From Chloroflexota bacterium (GTDB lineage: Bacteria; Chloroflexota; Dehalococcoidia; DSTF01; RBG-16-68-14), in assembly GCA_022570885.1 (NCBI GenBank), contig JACZYW010000007.1, positions 1 through 32,592 of the forward strand: 32,592 nt of DNA. Reading direction: 5' to 3'. This document shows, one piece after another, positions 7,479 through 16,448 of the stretch; position 1 is the stretch's first letter, and each line of letters starts with the position of its first letter. The translations under genes were made by a program, and so were the position numbers. The notes under the pieces were generated by a model. It made no database searches and was not told where the DNA came from. It was given only the letters and a program-made list of their open reading frames with translations.

Positions 7479-8924
7479 TCAGGCGAAGAGCAGCTTCGTC
7501 GCCTCCTCCGCCACCTCGAGGAGGTGACGGGGGTAGATCCCCACGTAGAACACGCCCGCGACCAGCGCCACCGCGAGCCCGCTGAGCAGCACCGGCACCT
7601 GTAGCCGTCCGGGCTCCTCCGGCTCCGAGATGTACATCTCCTTGATCACCATCAGGTAGTAGTAGATCGAGACGAAGCTCATCGTGACGGCGATGACCGC
7701 TAGCCAGAGGAACCCTTCGCTCGCTACGGCCTGGAAGAGGATGAACTTCGTGAAGAAGCCCGCGAAGAGGGGCATGCCCGAAAGCGAGAAGAGGGCCGCC
7801 GCCAGCACCGCCGCCAGCAGCGGCGCTCGCTCCGCCATGCCGCGGAAGCCGCGGATCTCCTCCTTGTCGGTCAGGTTGTACCAGGCGATGATGCAGATGA
7901 ACGCCGCCAGGTTGGTGATGACGTAGCCCGATAGGTGCAGCAGCAGCGCGCTCGCCGATGCTGAGGAGAGCGCAGCCAGCGCCATCAGCATGTACCCCAC
8001 CTGGCCGATAGAGGAGTAGGCGAGCAGCCGCTTGATGTTGCTCTGTTGGAGCGCCACCAGGTTTCCCACCACCATCGTTATCGCGGCCAGCGCCGCGATC
8101 ATCCACTGCCAGTCGTCTCGCACCGGCATGAACGCGCCCGAGAAGAGCCGCAGCAGCAGGGCGAAGCCTGCCGCCTTCGAGGTCGCGGAGAGGTAGGCCG
8201 TGATGGGCAGAGGCGCTCCTTCGTAGGCGTCGGGCGTCCACATGTGGAAGGGCACCGCCGCTACCTTGAAGCCGAGCCCGGCCAACACCAGCACCAGCCC
8301 CATCAGCAGCCCCAGCTCGAAGCCGTCCGTCCCGCCCGCGTAAGCGGCGGCGATCTCGTCGTAGAAAGTTGAGCCTGAGGAGCCGTAGATGAAGCTGATG
8401 CCGTAGAGGAGGAGCGCCGAGGCGAACGCGCCCAGCAGCATGTACTTCAGCCCGCCTTCGTGCGAGCGGCGGTCGCTGGTGGAGAAGGAGACGAGCACGT
8501 AGAGGCAGAAGCTGAGCAGCTCCAGCGAGATGTATGCGGTCAGTAGCTCCCGCGACGCCGCCATATAGATCGCGCCGATGGTCGAGAGCACCAGCAGGGC
8601 GTAGTACTCGCCCGGGTTGCTCAGCCGCGCCTGGACGTAGTGGGCCGAGGCCAACGCCACGACTGCGGTGCTGGCGATGAAGAAGACCCGGAAGAACGTC
8701 GTGTAGTTATCGATGAAGATCAGCCCGGCGAAGTCGCTCTCCTTGTTCACCCAGCCGAGCGAGAGCACCAGGATCGCCACCAGGCCGGCCGCCGTCAGGT
8801 AGGGCAGCCACTCCTTGCGGAAGCGCGGCGCGAAGAGATCGAGCGCGAGGATCAGCGCCGCCAGCCCGCCCAGGCAGAACTCCGGCGTCAGGAGCGAGTA
8901 GTCGAGGTTTAGCTCATTCGACAT
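7479..8924 (-). CDS. nuoN: NADH-quinone oxidoreductase subunit N
   Basis: 481-residue antiporter-like membrane subunit, the innermost of the three Mrp-type proton-pumping subunits of complex I. The hallmark segments VPFHMWTPDAYEGAP and YSSIGQVGYMLM and a long run of hydrophobic helices identify it. It is the last gene of the nuo operon, separated from nuoM by 37 nt and followed by the shared terminator at 7429-7458. ATG 8924 follows GAGTTCCAGGAGTGAGG on the minus strand. Full length, no oddities seen. Confidence 0.95.
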   Translation of the reverse strand: MSNELNLDYSLLTPEFCLGGLAALILALDLFAPRFRKEWLPYLTAAGLVAILVLSLGWVNKESDFAGLIFIDNYTTFFRVFFIASTAVVALASAHYVQARLSNPGEYYALLVLSTIGAIYMAASRELLTAYISLELLSFCLYVLVSFSTSDRRSHEGGLKYMLLGAFASALLLYGISFIYGSSGSTFYDEIAAAYAGGTDGFELGLLMGLVLVLAGLGFKVAAVPFHMWTPDAYEGAPLPITAYLSATSKAAGFALLLRLFSGAFMPVRDDWQWMIAALAAITMVVGNLVALQQSNIKRLLAYSSIGQVGYMLMALAALSSASASALLLHLSGYVITNLAAFICIIAWYNLTDKEEIRGFRGMAERAPLLAAVLAAALFSLSGMPLFAGFFTKFILFQAVASEGFLWLAVIAVTMSFVSIYYYLMVIKEMYISEPEEPGRLQVPVLLSGLAVALVAGVFYVGIYPRHLLEVAEEATKLLFA

Positions 8925-8961
8925 GCGCGCGACGCCTCACTCCTGGAACTCTGAGCGGTCA

Positions 8962-10467
8962 CTATCCTACCCCCGGGATGCGCAGCACCGAATCGGCGAT
9001 GCGGTCGACGAACGGGCTGGGGAACACCCCCATGAAGACGATGAAGGCGATGAGCAACGCGCCCGCGGCCTGCTCCAGGTGGGACATCTCCTTCAGGTCT
9101 GCCCATCGCTCGTTGGCCGGGCCGAAGAAGGCCTGGGACAGCATTCGCAGGATGTAGACCGCGGTGATCGCCGCGCCCAGGATGCCCAATGCGCCCAGGG
9201 CGGGGTAGGTTTGGAACGTGCCCACGAAGACGTTGAACTCGGCGACGAAGCCGGAGAGGCCCGGTAACCCAAGCGAGGCGAGCCCGGCAATGGAGAAGAA
9301 TGCGACGAAGCGCGGCATCTTCTGGGCCAGCCCGCCGAAGACGGACATGTCGCGTGTGTGGGCCTGGTCGTAGAGCGCGCCTACCATGGCGAAGAGGAGG
9401 GCCGTCATCACGCCGTGCGAGAACATCTGGAGCACCGCCCCGTTCACGCCGATCGGATTGAGCGTCGCCAGCCCCACCAGCACGTAGCCCATGTGGCTCA
9501 CGCTGGAGTAGCCTATCATGTACTTGAGATCGGTCTGCGCCATCGCCGATATCGCGCCGTAGACGACGTTGACCGTGCCCAGCGTGATCAGCGCCGGCAT
9601 CCAGAAGTCGGCGCCCTCCGGCAGGAGCTGCATCCCCAGCCGGATGATGCCGAAGGCGCCCAGCTTCATCAGCACGCCGGCGTGGAGCATGCTCACCGCT
9701 GTCGGCGCGGCCACATGGCCATCGGGCGACCAGGTGTGGAAGGGCCAGAGGCCGGCCAGCACCCCGCAGCCGATGAGGAAGAGCGGGAAGACGATCTTCT
9801 GGAAGTTCTCGTCGAACTCCACCTCGTATAGCGTCGGCAGATCGAACGTGCCGATGCCCGCCTCGACGAAGACGGCGAAGATGCCGACGAAGATGAATAC
9901 GCTGGCGCCCACCAGGTAGAGCATCAGCTTCATCGCGCTGTACTCCTTGGTCCGCGCGAAGGTGGGGAAGACGCTGCTCGATCCCCAGACGCCGATGAGC
10001 AGGTACATCGGCAGCACGGCCAGCTCGTAGAAGAAGAACCAGAAGAAGAGGTCTAGCGAGGCGAAGACGCCGAAGACGCCGGCGACCAACACGAAGAAGA
10101 GGACGAAATAGTCCTTGTTCCGGTAGTCGATCTTCCACGAGATGATCGTTCCGGTGAAGGCGACGATGCCGGTGAGCAGCACCATCGGCGCGCCGATGCC
10201 GTCGATCCCCAGGTGGAGGGTGATGCCGTTCTCGCCGAGAAAGCCGATGTTCTCGATCCAGGTCCAGCGCAGTTCGAACTGGAACTGGTCGCCGCTGGAG
10301 AGCTGGTAGGCGAAGAAGGCGTAGAGCGAGAGGCCGAAGAGGACGAAGCCCGTCGCCACCGCGAGTACGCGTATCGCGTTCGGGTAGCGCGAGGGGATGA
10401 CGGTCAGCGCCAGCGCCGTCAGCAGCGGCACGGCGATGGTCGCCAGCAGGATGTAGCCTGTTTGCAT
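8962..10467 (-). CDS. nuoM: NADH-quinone oxidoreductase subunit M
   Basis: 501-residue antiporter-like subunit of complex I. Diagnostic stretches are WPFHTWSPDGHVAAPTAVS, HAGVLMKLGAFGIIRL and GYSSVSHMGYVLVG, embedded in about fourteen hydrophobic segments. The lysine of VLMKLG and acidic residues in the early helices are the expected proton-channel positions. It starts 10 nt after the nuoL stop, with an AAGAGAGGGAAG purine tract before ATG 10467. Confidence 0.95.
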   Translation of the reverse strand: MQTGYILLATIAVPLLTALALTVIPSRYPNAIRVLAVATGFVLFGLSLYAFFAYQLSSGDQFQFELRWTWIENIGFLGENGITLHLGIDGIGAPMVLLTGIVAFTGTIISWKIDYRNKDYFVLFFVLVAGVFGVFASLDLFFWFFFYELAVLPMYLLIGVWGSSSVFPTFARTKEYSAMKLMLYLVGASVFIFVGIFAVFVEAGIGTFDLPTLYEVEFDENFQKIVFPLFLIGCGVLAGLWPFHTWSPDGHVAAPTAVSMLHAGVLMKLGAFGIIRLGMQLLPEGADFWMPALITLGTVNVVYGAISAMAQTDLKYMIGYSSVSHMGYVLVGLATLNPIGVNGAVLQMFSHGVMTALLFAMVGALYDQAHTRDMSVFGGLAQKMPRFVAFFSIAGLASLGLPGLSGFVAEFNVFVGTFQTYPALGALGILGAAITAVYILRMLSQAFFGPANERWADLKEMSHLEQAAGALLIAFIVFMGVFPSPFVDRIADSVLRIPGVG

Positions 10468-10477
10468 CTTCCCTCTC

Positions 10478-12373
10478 TTACTTCAGCGAGAATGCCACCA
10501 GCGTCAGCGCCACGATGCCGATGACGATGGCGAGAGCGTAGTTGGGCAGCCGGCCCGTCTGCTGAAACTTCAGCAGGTAGCCGATGAAGCCTGTCGCTTG
10601 GGCGCTGCCGTCGACGATGGTGTCGTTGACAACGTTTCGGTCGAACCAGGCGAGCATGCGCGAGGCCATCAGCACGACGCGGTCGATGACCGCCTGGTAG
10701 AGGTCGTCCAGGTAGTACTTGTTGACCAGCAGGGTATGCACCGGCTTCAGCACAATGGCCGCGATGATCGCCAGGCCGGGACGCTCCTTCCAGATGAGCC
10801 AGCCGACGCCGAGGCCGGACGCCACGAGCAGCGTCGAGCCGATGGCGACGGCGACGTCGAAGCGGAAGACCTCCGGCTCGTGCAAGAAGATGATCTCGCC
10901 GATGCCGCCGGGGAAGCCCATCGCGCGGCCCACCTGGTCGAAGACGACGAAGCCGGCCACTACCGACAGCACGGCCAGCAGTACGAGCGGCACCGACATC
11001 GTGGGCGGCCCGTCGTGGGCGTGCTCGATGGCCTCCGGCTCCTTCGCTTCGCCCAGGAAGGTGAGGATGAAGAGCCGCGCCATGTACATCGCCGTCACCG
11101 GCAGGGTCAGCAACAGGAGCGCGAAGACCGCGCGGTTCTCCGTGGCGACGACGAGGATCTCGTCCTTCGCCCAGAAGCCGGCTAGGAAGGGCAGGCCGGC
11201 CATCGCCAGCGCGCCGATGGCGAACGTGGCGCCCGTAAGCGGCATCTTCGACCAGAGCCCGCCGAGCTGCGAGACGTCCTGTCGCTCGGTGGCGTGGATG
11301 ACGGAGCCGGCGCCCAGGAAGAGGAGCGCCTTGAAAAAGGCGTGAGCAAACAGATAGAGCATCGCGGCGGCAGGCGAGCCCAGGCCCAGTGCTACGAACA
11401 TCAGGCCCAGGCTGTTGAGCGTGGAGTAGGCGATGACGCGCTTGATATCGGTCATCACCAGCCCCATCGACGCCGAAAGGAACGTCGTTAGCAGGCCGAC
11501 GGCCAGTATCAGCTCCTGCGCGCCCGCTACCAGCTCGAAGAGAGGCAGAGTGCGGGTGACCAGGTAGACGCCGGCCACCACCATCGTCGCGGCGTGGATC
11601 AGCGCGCTGACGGGCGTGGGGCCCTCCATCGCGTCGGGCAGCCAGACGTGGAACGGGAACTGGGCCGACTTGCCCATCGCGCCCATGAAGATCAGGAAGA
11701 CCGATGCCGTCAGCACTTCGGTGCGGATCTGCCCGGCCTGGGCCGCTTCGATCACCCCCTGGATGCTGAAGGTGCCGGTTTCGCGCCAGAGCAGGATGAT
11801 GGCGATAAGCAGCCCCACATCGCCCAGTCGCGTGGTGATGAACGCCTTCTTCGCCGCCTCGGCCGCGGAGCGTAGGTGGCTGTAGTGGCCGATGAGCAGG
11901 TATGAGCAGAGCCCTACCAGCTCCCAGGCGAAGTAGAGGACGAGGAAGTTATCGGCCAGCACCAGCGCCAGCATGGAGGCGACGAAGAGCGATATCACGG
12001 CGTAGTACCAGCCGTAGCGCGAGTCGCCCTTCATGTAGCCCAGCGAGTACACCTGCACCATGAGGGCGACGAAGCTCACCACCACGAGCATCACGACGGT
12101 GATGGCGTCGACGTGGACGCCTAAGTTGAGCGTGAGGTAGCCGGGGACGCTCATCCATTCGATGCTGTTCGTGACGCCGCCGAACTCAGGCCCGTGTTCG
12201 GCGATGGCGCTGGTCAGGTCGGCGATGATGGGGAAGGTGAGCGCGAAGGTGGTGAAGATGGCGGCGATCGCCAGCCAGTCGCCCTTGCGGGGGAGGTACG
12301 GGCCGAAGAGCGTCAGGACCACGAAGGCCCCTGCGGGCAAGAGGGGCAGCAGCCAGGCCTCCGACATGCCCAT
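10478..12373 (-). CDS. nuoL: NADH-quinone oxidoreductase subunit L
   Basis: 631-residue distal antiporter-like subunit of the membrane arm. Key blocks are GLCSYLLIGHYSH, QFPFHVWLPDAMEGPTPVS, ALIHAATMVVAGVYLV and YSTLNSLGLMFVALG. The C-terminal extension after the antiporter core contains the long lateral-helix region typical of NuoL. ATG 12373 has AGGCGG 8 nt upstream; a second in-frame ATG two codons later is an alternative. A 103-bp gap with a palindrome separates it from nuoK. Confidence 0.95.
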   Translation of the reverse strand: MGMSEAWLLPLLPAGAFVVLTLFGPYLPRKGDWLAIAAIFTTFALTFPIIADLTSAIAEHGPEFGGVTNSIEWMSVPGYLTLNLGVHVDAITVVMLVVVSFVALMVQVYSLGYMKGDSRYGWYYAVISLFVASMLALVLADNFLVLYFAWELVGLCSYLLIGHYSHLRSAAEAAKKAFITTRLGDVGLLIAIILLWRETGTFSIQGVIEAAQAGQIRTEVLTASVFLIFMGAMGKSAQFPFHVWLPDAMEGPTPVSALIHAATMVVAGVYLVTRTLPLFELVAGAQELILAVGLLTTFLSASMGLVMTDIKRVIAYSTLNSLGLMFVALGLGSPAAAMLYLFAHAFFKALLFLGAGSVIHATERQDVSQLGGLWSKMPLTGATFAIGALAMAGLPFLAGFWAKDEILVVATENRAVFALLLLTLPVTAMYMARLFILTFLGEAKEPEAIEHAHDGPPTMSVPLVLLAVLSVVAGFVVFDQVGRAMGFPGGIGEIIFLHEPEVFRFDVAVAIGSTLLVASGLGVGWLIWKERPGLAIIAAIVLKPVHTLLVNKYYLDDLYQAVIDRVVLMASRMLAWFDRNVVNDTIVDGSAQATGFIGYLLKFQQTGRLPNYALAIVIGIVALTLVAFSLK

Positions 12374-12432
12374 TAGTTAGCCGCCTGATTGCTACTCGAC
12401 ATAAGATTAGGCCATGTACTGCATTCCCAGGC

Positions 12433-12456
12433 GGGACAGACCCGAAGGTCTGTCCC
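12433..12456. repeat. Palindromic interspersed repeat between nuoK and nuoL
   Basis: GGGACAGACC-CGAA-GGTCTGTCCC is a perfect 10-bp inverted repeat followed by TACG. A second copy with the same arms and the same TACG flank lies at 18861-18882, so this is a dispersed element rather than a gene-specific terminator. In the nuo transcript it would form a strong hairpin between nuoK and nuoL and could attenuate or process the message. Confidence 0.8.
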
Positions 12457-12476
12457 TACGGACGAACGCTTGCTGC

Positions 12477-12803
12477 TCACCACTTCAGCTCGTCTATCTC
12501 GTCCACGTTGGCGGTCTTCCGGTAGCGGAAGATGCGCAGGATGATGGCCAGCGCCAACCCCGCCTCCGCCGCGGCGATGGTGATGATGAAGATGGCGAAG
12601 ATGATGCCGATGAACTGCTCAGGCGAGGTATACGCGGCGAAGGCCACCATGTTCACGCTGGCCGCGTTCAGCATCAGCTCTATGGACATGAGAATGAGCA
12701 CGGCGTTGCGCCGGGTGAGGACGCCGTAGACGCCCAGAGAGAAGAGGATAGCGCTGAGGACGAGGAAGTGCTCGAGCGGGATCTGTTGAGTGACAGCCTC
12801 CAA
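12477..12803 (-). CDS. nuoK: NADH-quinone oxidoreductase subunit K
   Basis: 108-residue membrane subunit with three helices. It has the family pattern of a conserved Glu in the second helix (LMSIELMLNAASVN) and a second in the third (AAAEAGLALAIIL), both part of the proton path. It starts 2 nt after the nuoJ stop, which indicates translational coupling. The length matches the usual 100-110 residues. Confidence 0.95.
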   Translation of the reverse strand: MEAVTQQIPLEHFLVLSAILFSLGVYGVLTRRNAVLILMSIELMLNAASVNMVAFAAYTSPEQFIGIIFAIFIITIAAAEAGLALAIILRIFRYRKTANVDEIDELKW

Positions 12804-12805
12804 CC

Positions 12806-13303
12806 CTACTCTCCCTCATCCTGGTGCGACAGCACGATCGCGCCAACGAGCGCAACGAGCAGCACAAGCGAAGCGATCTCGAACGGTACCGCCCAGCGGC
12901 GGAAGAGCGCGTCGCCCAGCACTTCGAAGGGGACGAGCGTCGTCTCCCCCACATCGCCGGGCCAATTGCTCGTGGCGACGGCGGCGATGAGCAGTCCCCC
13001 CAGCAGCGACGAGACGACGGCGGCGAGGGGCCACTGGGAGCCCACCATCGTCTCGGGCAGGTCGCTGGCGCGGGTGAGCATCAGAGCGAAGATGAGCAGC
13101 ACGGTGACGGCGCCGCCATAGATGAGCACCTGCACCAGCGCCAAGAACTCCGATGCCAGCAGGATGTAGAGTCCGGCCACTGCCAGCATCGCCAGGATCA
13201 GGAAGAGGGCTGCGTGGACGGCGCTCCGCATGAGCACCACTCCCAGGCCGCCTGTCACCGCTAGCGCGGCGATGAGATAGAAGACGCCTTGCGCTACTGT
13301 CAT
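12806..13303 (-). CDS. nuoJ: NADH-quinone oxidoreductase subunit J
   Basis: 165 residues with five predicted hydrophobic helices and the conserved helix-3 stretch FLALVQVLIYGGAVTVLLIFALML that contains the pi-bulge of this subunit. ATG 13303 gives the normal N-terminus (MTVAQGVFYLIAAL). An upstream TTG at 13357 would add an unlikely charged leader. The Shine-Dalgarno is weak. It lies 67 nt after nuoI and is coupled to nuoK. Confidence 0.92.
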   Translation of the reverse strand: MTVAQGVFYLIAALAVTGGLGVVLMRSAVHAALFLILAMLAVAGLYILLASEFLALVQVLIYGGAVTVLLIFALMLTRASDLPETMVGSQWPLAAVVSSLLGGLLIAAVATSNWPGDVGETTLVPFEVLGDALFRRWAVPFEIASLVLLVALVGAIVLSHQDEGE

Positions 13304-13370
13304 ACTGCCGTTGTGGCTCTCATCGCGTAATCTAAAGTATCGCCCAATTACGAACAACCGTAGGGGGCCT

Positions 13371-13835
13371 TCATTCGGCCACCCACGTATCGATCTTCTC
13401 TTGCTTGTGTTGCGACAGAAGCTGGTCCAGGTCCAGCACCAGATCGTTGCGGTCGAACTTCGAGAGCTCGTGGCCGGCCCAGGTGTTGTTCATCGCGATC
13501 GCCTCGAAGTTGCACACCTCCACGCAGATGTTGCAGCGCATGCAGCGCCCGTAGTCGATCCAGAACTCGTCGATGATCTTGCGCCGCTTGCTCTTATCAT
13601 CCGCGTGGAGCGGGTTGTCCTTCATCGTCACGGTCATGCATTCGACGGGGCAGGCGCGTTCGCAGGCGTGGCAGCCGGTGCAGAACGGCTCGTCGACGTC
13701 CTTGTCCCAGAGCAGGATCGGGAAGGCGCGGTCGCGTTGGGGCACCTCTCGGTGCTTCGTCGGGTACTCGATCGTCACCGGCTTGCGCAGCGTCATCGCG
13801 AAGGTGACGTACATGGCCTTGAGGATTCCGATCAT
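13371..13835 (-). CDS. nuoI: NADH-quinone oxidoreductase subunit I (2x[4Fe-4S])
   Basis: 154-residue ferredoxin-like subunit that passes electrons to NuoB. Two complete cluster motifs are visible: Cys52, 55, 58 and 62 in CTGCHACERACP, and Cys98, 101, 104 and 108 in CMRCNICVEVC. They ligate N6a and N6b. The ATG at 13835 is preceded by AAGGAGAG. The gene is separated from nuoH by 264 bp with a tandem repeat. In a complex without NuoEFG, this subunit and NuoB would be the entry point for electrons from an external donor such as ferredoxin. Confidence 0.95.
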   Translation of the reverse strand: MIGILKAMYVTFAMTLRKPVTIEYPTKHREVPQRDRAFPILLWDKDVDEPFCTGCHACERACPVECMTVTMKDNPLHADDKSKRRKIIDEFWIDYGRCMRCNICVEVCNFEAIAMNNTWAGHELSKFDRNDLVLDLDQLLSQHKQEKIDTWVAE

Positions 13836-13881
13836 CGTTCAGCTCTCCTTACTCGCTCCGGCGAGTTTGTTCTTGTTGGAT

Positions 13882-14056
13882 TAGCCACAGATTGACACCG
13901 ATTGGCACAGATAGTTTTCCTGTTGCACTAGCCACAGATCGACACCGATTGGCACAGATAGTTTTCCTGTTGTATTAGCCACAGATCGACATAGATTAGC
14001 ACAGATAGTTTTCCTGCTGTATTGGCCACAGATCGACATAGATTAGCACAGATAGG
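13882..14056. repeat. Four tandem 47-bp repeats between nuoH and nuoI
   Basis: Units begin TAGCCACAGAT at 13882, 13929 and 13976, and TGGCCACAGAT at 14023, an exact 47-bp period; the last unit is incomplete. Within a unit, CACAGAT recurs with a diverged GACACCGAT between, so there is an inner periodicity of about 10 bp. Each unit ends with AGTTTTCCTG. No start codon or good promoter was recognised in it. The motif resembles a class of dispersed CACAGAT-rich repeats seen in many bacterial genomes. Confidence 0.9.
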
Positions 14057-14099
14057 TGATTGACTTGCTGCGCCCATTTGCCTGAAGATCTCACGCCCA

Positions 14100-15275
14100 T
14101 CACGCCGAGCTGCCGCCTTCCGCGCCTTCGGGAGCCGTCAGTGACGCTGTTGCCTTGCGGCCTCCGCGAACGGGTATGAGCCGCACTTTGCGCGGCTCGG
14201 TCTGCCCCACGCGCGCGATGATGTACCCGGCCAGCGCCAGCCCCGCGCCCGAGGTGAGCAGCAGGAAGATGTGCGGCCAACCGTAGACCAGCACCAGGCC
14301 GTTGAGAAAGATCTGGAGGAAGGAGAGCGGGATGAGCACTTTCCAGCAGTAGCTCATGAGCTGGTCGATGCGTAGCCGGGGAAAGCTGAAGCGGATCCAG
14401 ATGAACAGCAGGATCAGGAGGCTGGTCTTGGCAAAGGTCCAGATCAGCTGTAGCCAGAGTCCCGCTTCTGCACCCAGCGGCCAGTTCCAGCCCCCGAGGA
14501 AGACGATGGCGCCCAGCAGGCTGTAGATGAAGAGGCTTGCGTAGGACGCGAGGAAGAACATCGACCAGCGGATGCCGCTGTACTCGATGAACGGCCCGCC
14601 TACCACCTCCGACTCCGCCGTCGGGATGTCGAAGGGCTGGCGCTCCAGCTCGGCCAGGACGGCGGCGATGAAGATGAAGAACGCGAGCGGCTGCCAGACG
14701 ACGAGCGGCACCCGCCCCTGGAACTCTACGATCTCGTGCAAGGCGAGGGAGCCGGCCACCATCGAGACGGCCAGCAGCGACAGCACCAGCGGCACCTCGT
14801 AGCTGATGAGCTGCGCCGCCGCCCGCATGCCGCCCAGCAGGGCGTACTTGTTGTCGGAGGCCCAGCCGGCCAGGAGGAAGCCGAGGAATGAGAGTCCGGT
14901 CACCGCCACGACGTAGAACAGCCCCAGGTCCAGGAAGCTGATCGCCAAGTTTTGCGTAAAGGGAATGGCGATGAAGGCGAGGAAGGTGGGGACGAAGACG
15001 GCGAAGGGCGCTAACTCGAAGATCCAGCGGTCCGCGGTGGCGGGCCGCAGGTCTTCCTTCCCGATGAGTTTGAGCGCGTCGGCCAGGGACTGGAGCGTCC
15101 CGTGCGGCCCTACGCGCATTGGCCCCAGCCGATTCTGCATGCGCGCGGCGACCTTGCGCTCGATGTAGATCAGCGCCATCACGACGACTGTCATCAGCCC
15201 GACGATCACGATCACGCCTACGAAGGCGTCCAACCAGGCGTTTTCGATGTTGATACCGGCGCTTGGCATGCTCAT
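14100..15275 (-). CDS. nuoH: NADH-quinone oxidoreductase subunit H
   Basis: 391-residue membrane subunit at the foot of the quinone chamber. Recognisable segments are ERKVAARMQNRLGPMRVGPHG after the first helix, the charged loop AELERQPFDIPTAESEVVGG and FLASYASLF. About 40 residues at the C-terminus (basic, then Ala/Glu/Gly/Ser rich) extend beyond the usual core. Its ATG overlaps the nuoD stop as ATGA (15272-15275), so translation is coupled to nuoD. Confidence 0.95.
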   Translation of the reverse strand: MSMPSAGINIENAWLDAFVGVIVIVGLMTVVVMALIYIERKVAARMQNRLGPMRVGPHGTLQSLADALKLIGKEDLRPATADRWIFELAPFAVFVPTFLAFIAIPFTQNLAISFLDLGLFYVVAVTGLSFLGFLLAGWASDNKYALLGGMRAAAQLISYEVPLVLSLLAVSMVAGSLALHEIVEFQGRVPLVVWQPLAFFIFIAAVLAELERQPFDIPTAESEVVGGPFIEYSGIRWSMFFLASYASLFIYSLLGAIVFLGGWNWPLGAEAGLWLQLIWTFAKTSLLILLFIWIRFSFPRLRIDQLMSYCWKVLIPLSFLQIFLNGLVLVYGWPHIFLLLTSGAGLALAGYIIARVGQTEPRKVRLIPVRGGRKATASLTAPEGAEGGSSA

Positions 15276-16390
15276 CTGTCCACGTCACAGAGCACGATGT
15301 CTACCGAGCCGAGGATGGCGACGGCATCGGCGATGTAATTGCCGATGGTCATCGTTCGCAGGGCCGAGAGGTTGGAGAACGAGGGCGAGCGGATCTTCAG
15401 CCGGTAGGGCTTGTCACCGCCCTTGGAGACGATGTAGATCCCGTACTCGCCGCGGGCGTTCTCCACCGCGGCGTAGACCTCGCCCTCCGGCGCGCGGAGC
15501 TTGCGGGGCAGCTTCTCGGGCAGGATGGGCCCTTCGGGCAGCTGCTCCAGCGCCTGCTCGACGATGCGAATCGACTGGTGGGTCTCCTCCAGCCGCACCA
15601 GGTAGCGGTCGTACACGTCGCCATACTGGCCGATAGGGATGTCAAAGTCGAAGCGGTCGTAGACTGAGTAGGGCTGGTCTTTGCGCAGGTCCCACGGGAC
15701 GCCGCTGGCGCGCAGCATCGGCCCCGTCAGGCCCCAGTCGATGGCGTCCTCGGCGCTGATCGCGCCCACGCCCTTCGAGCGGGCGACGAAGATCTCGTTG
15801 TTCGTGAGGAGCATGTCCAGGTCTTTCAGACCCTGCTTGGTCTGCGGGAGTACCTCTCGTACTCGCTGGACGAAGTTCTCTGGCACGTCCCAGACGACGC
15901 CGCCTGGGCGGAAGTAGCCGTACATCATCCGCTCGCCGGAGACCTCCTCGAAGATGTCCTGGATGTACTCGCGTTCGCGAAAGGCGTACATGAAGCTGGT
16001 GCCGAAGAGCCCGAGGTCGATGCCGAACGCGCCGATGAACATGAGATGGCTGGTGATGCGGTTGAGCTCGCAGAGGATGACGCGAAGGTACTCTGCCCGT
16101 TCCGGCACCTCCAGCTTGGTGAGCTTCTCCACGGCCATGCAGTAGGCCTGCTCGTTCAGGAACTGGGTCAGGTAATCGGTGCGGTCCTGGTAGCCGATGC
16201 CCTGGCGGTAGTCCATGTTCTCGGAGAGCTTTTCGCCGCCGCGGTGCATGTAACCGATGTGCGGTTCCACATCGATGACCTTCTCGCCATCGACGGTGAG
16301 CACCATGCGAAAGACGCCGTGGGTGCTGGGGTGCTGCGGCCCCATGTTGATGTTGATGTCGACGGTTTCTAGCTCTTGTTGCTGTACCAT
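15272..16390 (-). CDS. nuoD: NADH-quinone oxidoreductase subunit D
   Basis: 372-residue 49-kDa-type subunit that forms the quinone site with NuoB. The N-terminal loop MGPQHPSTHG holds the quinone-binding histidines (His20, His24). VEPHIGYMHRGGEKL, RITSHLMFIG and the C-terminal GSVDIVLCDVDR are all conserved. It is a separate gene, not fused to NuoC. ATG 16390 lies 58 nt after the lipoprotein gene that interrupts the operon. Confidence 0.96.
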   Translation of the reverse strand: MVQQQELETVDININMGPQHPSTHGVFRMVLTVDGEKVIDVEPHIGYMHRGGEKLSENMDYRQGIGYQDRTDYLTQFLNEQAYCMAVEKLTKLEVPERAEYLRVILCELNRITSHLMFIGAFGIDLGLFGTSFMYAFREREYIQDIFEEVSGERMMYGYFRPGGVVWDVPENFVQRVREVLPQTKQGLKDLDMLLTNNEIFVARSKGVGAISAEDAIDWGLTGPMLRASGVPWDLRKDQPYSVYDRFDFDIPIGQYGDVYDRYLVRLEETHQSIRIVEQALEQLPEGPILPEKLPRKLRAPEGEVYAAVENARGEYGIYIVSKGGDKPYRLKIRSPSFSNLSALRTMTIGNYIADAVAILGSVDIVLCDVDR

Positions 16391-16448
16391 AGTTTCGCTA
16401 CTAGCTGCTCATTCTGGCCTAACGATCAAGCAAGCCGGCTGCGACCTC

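Noticed and set aside
13882-14056. CRISPR array
   Set aside because: The units are contiguous 47-bp direct repeats with no variable spacers and no cas genes nearby.
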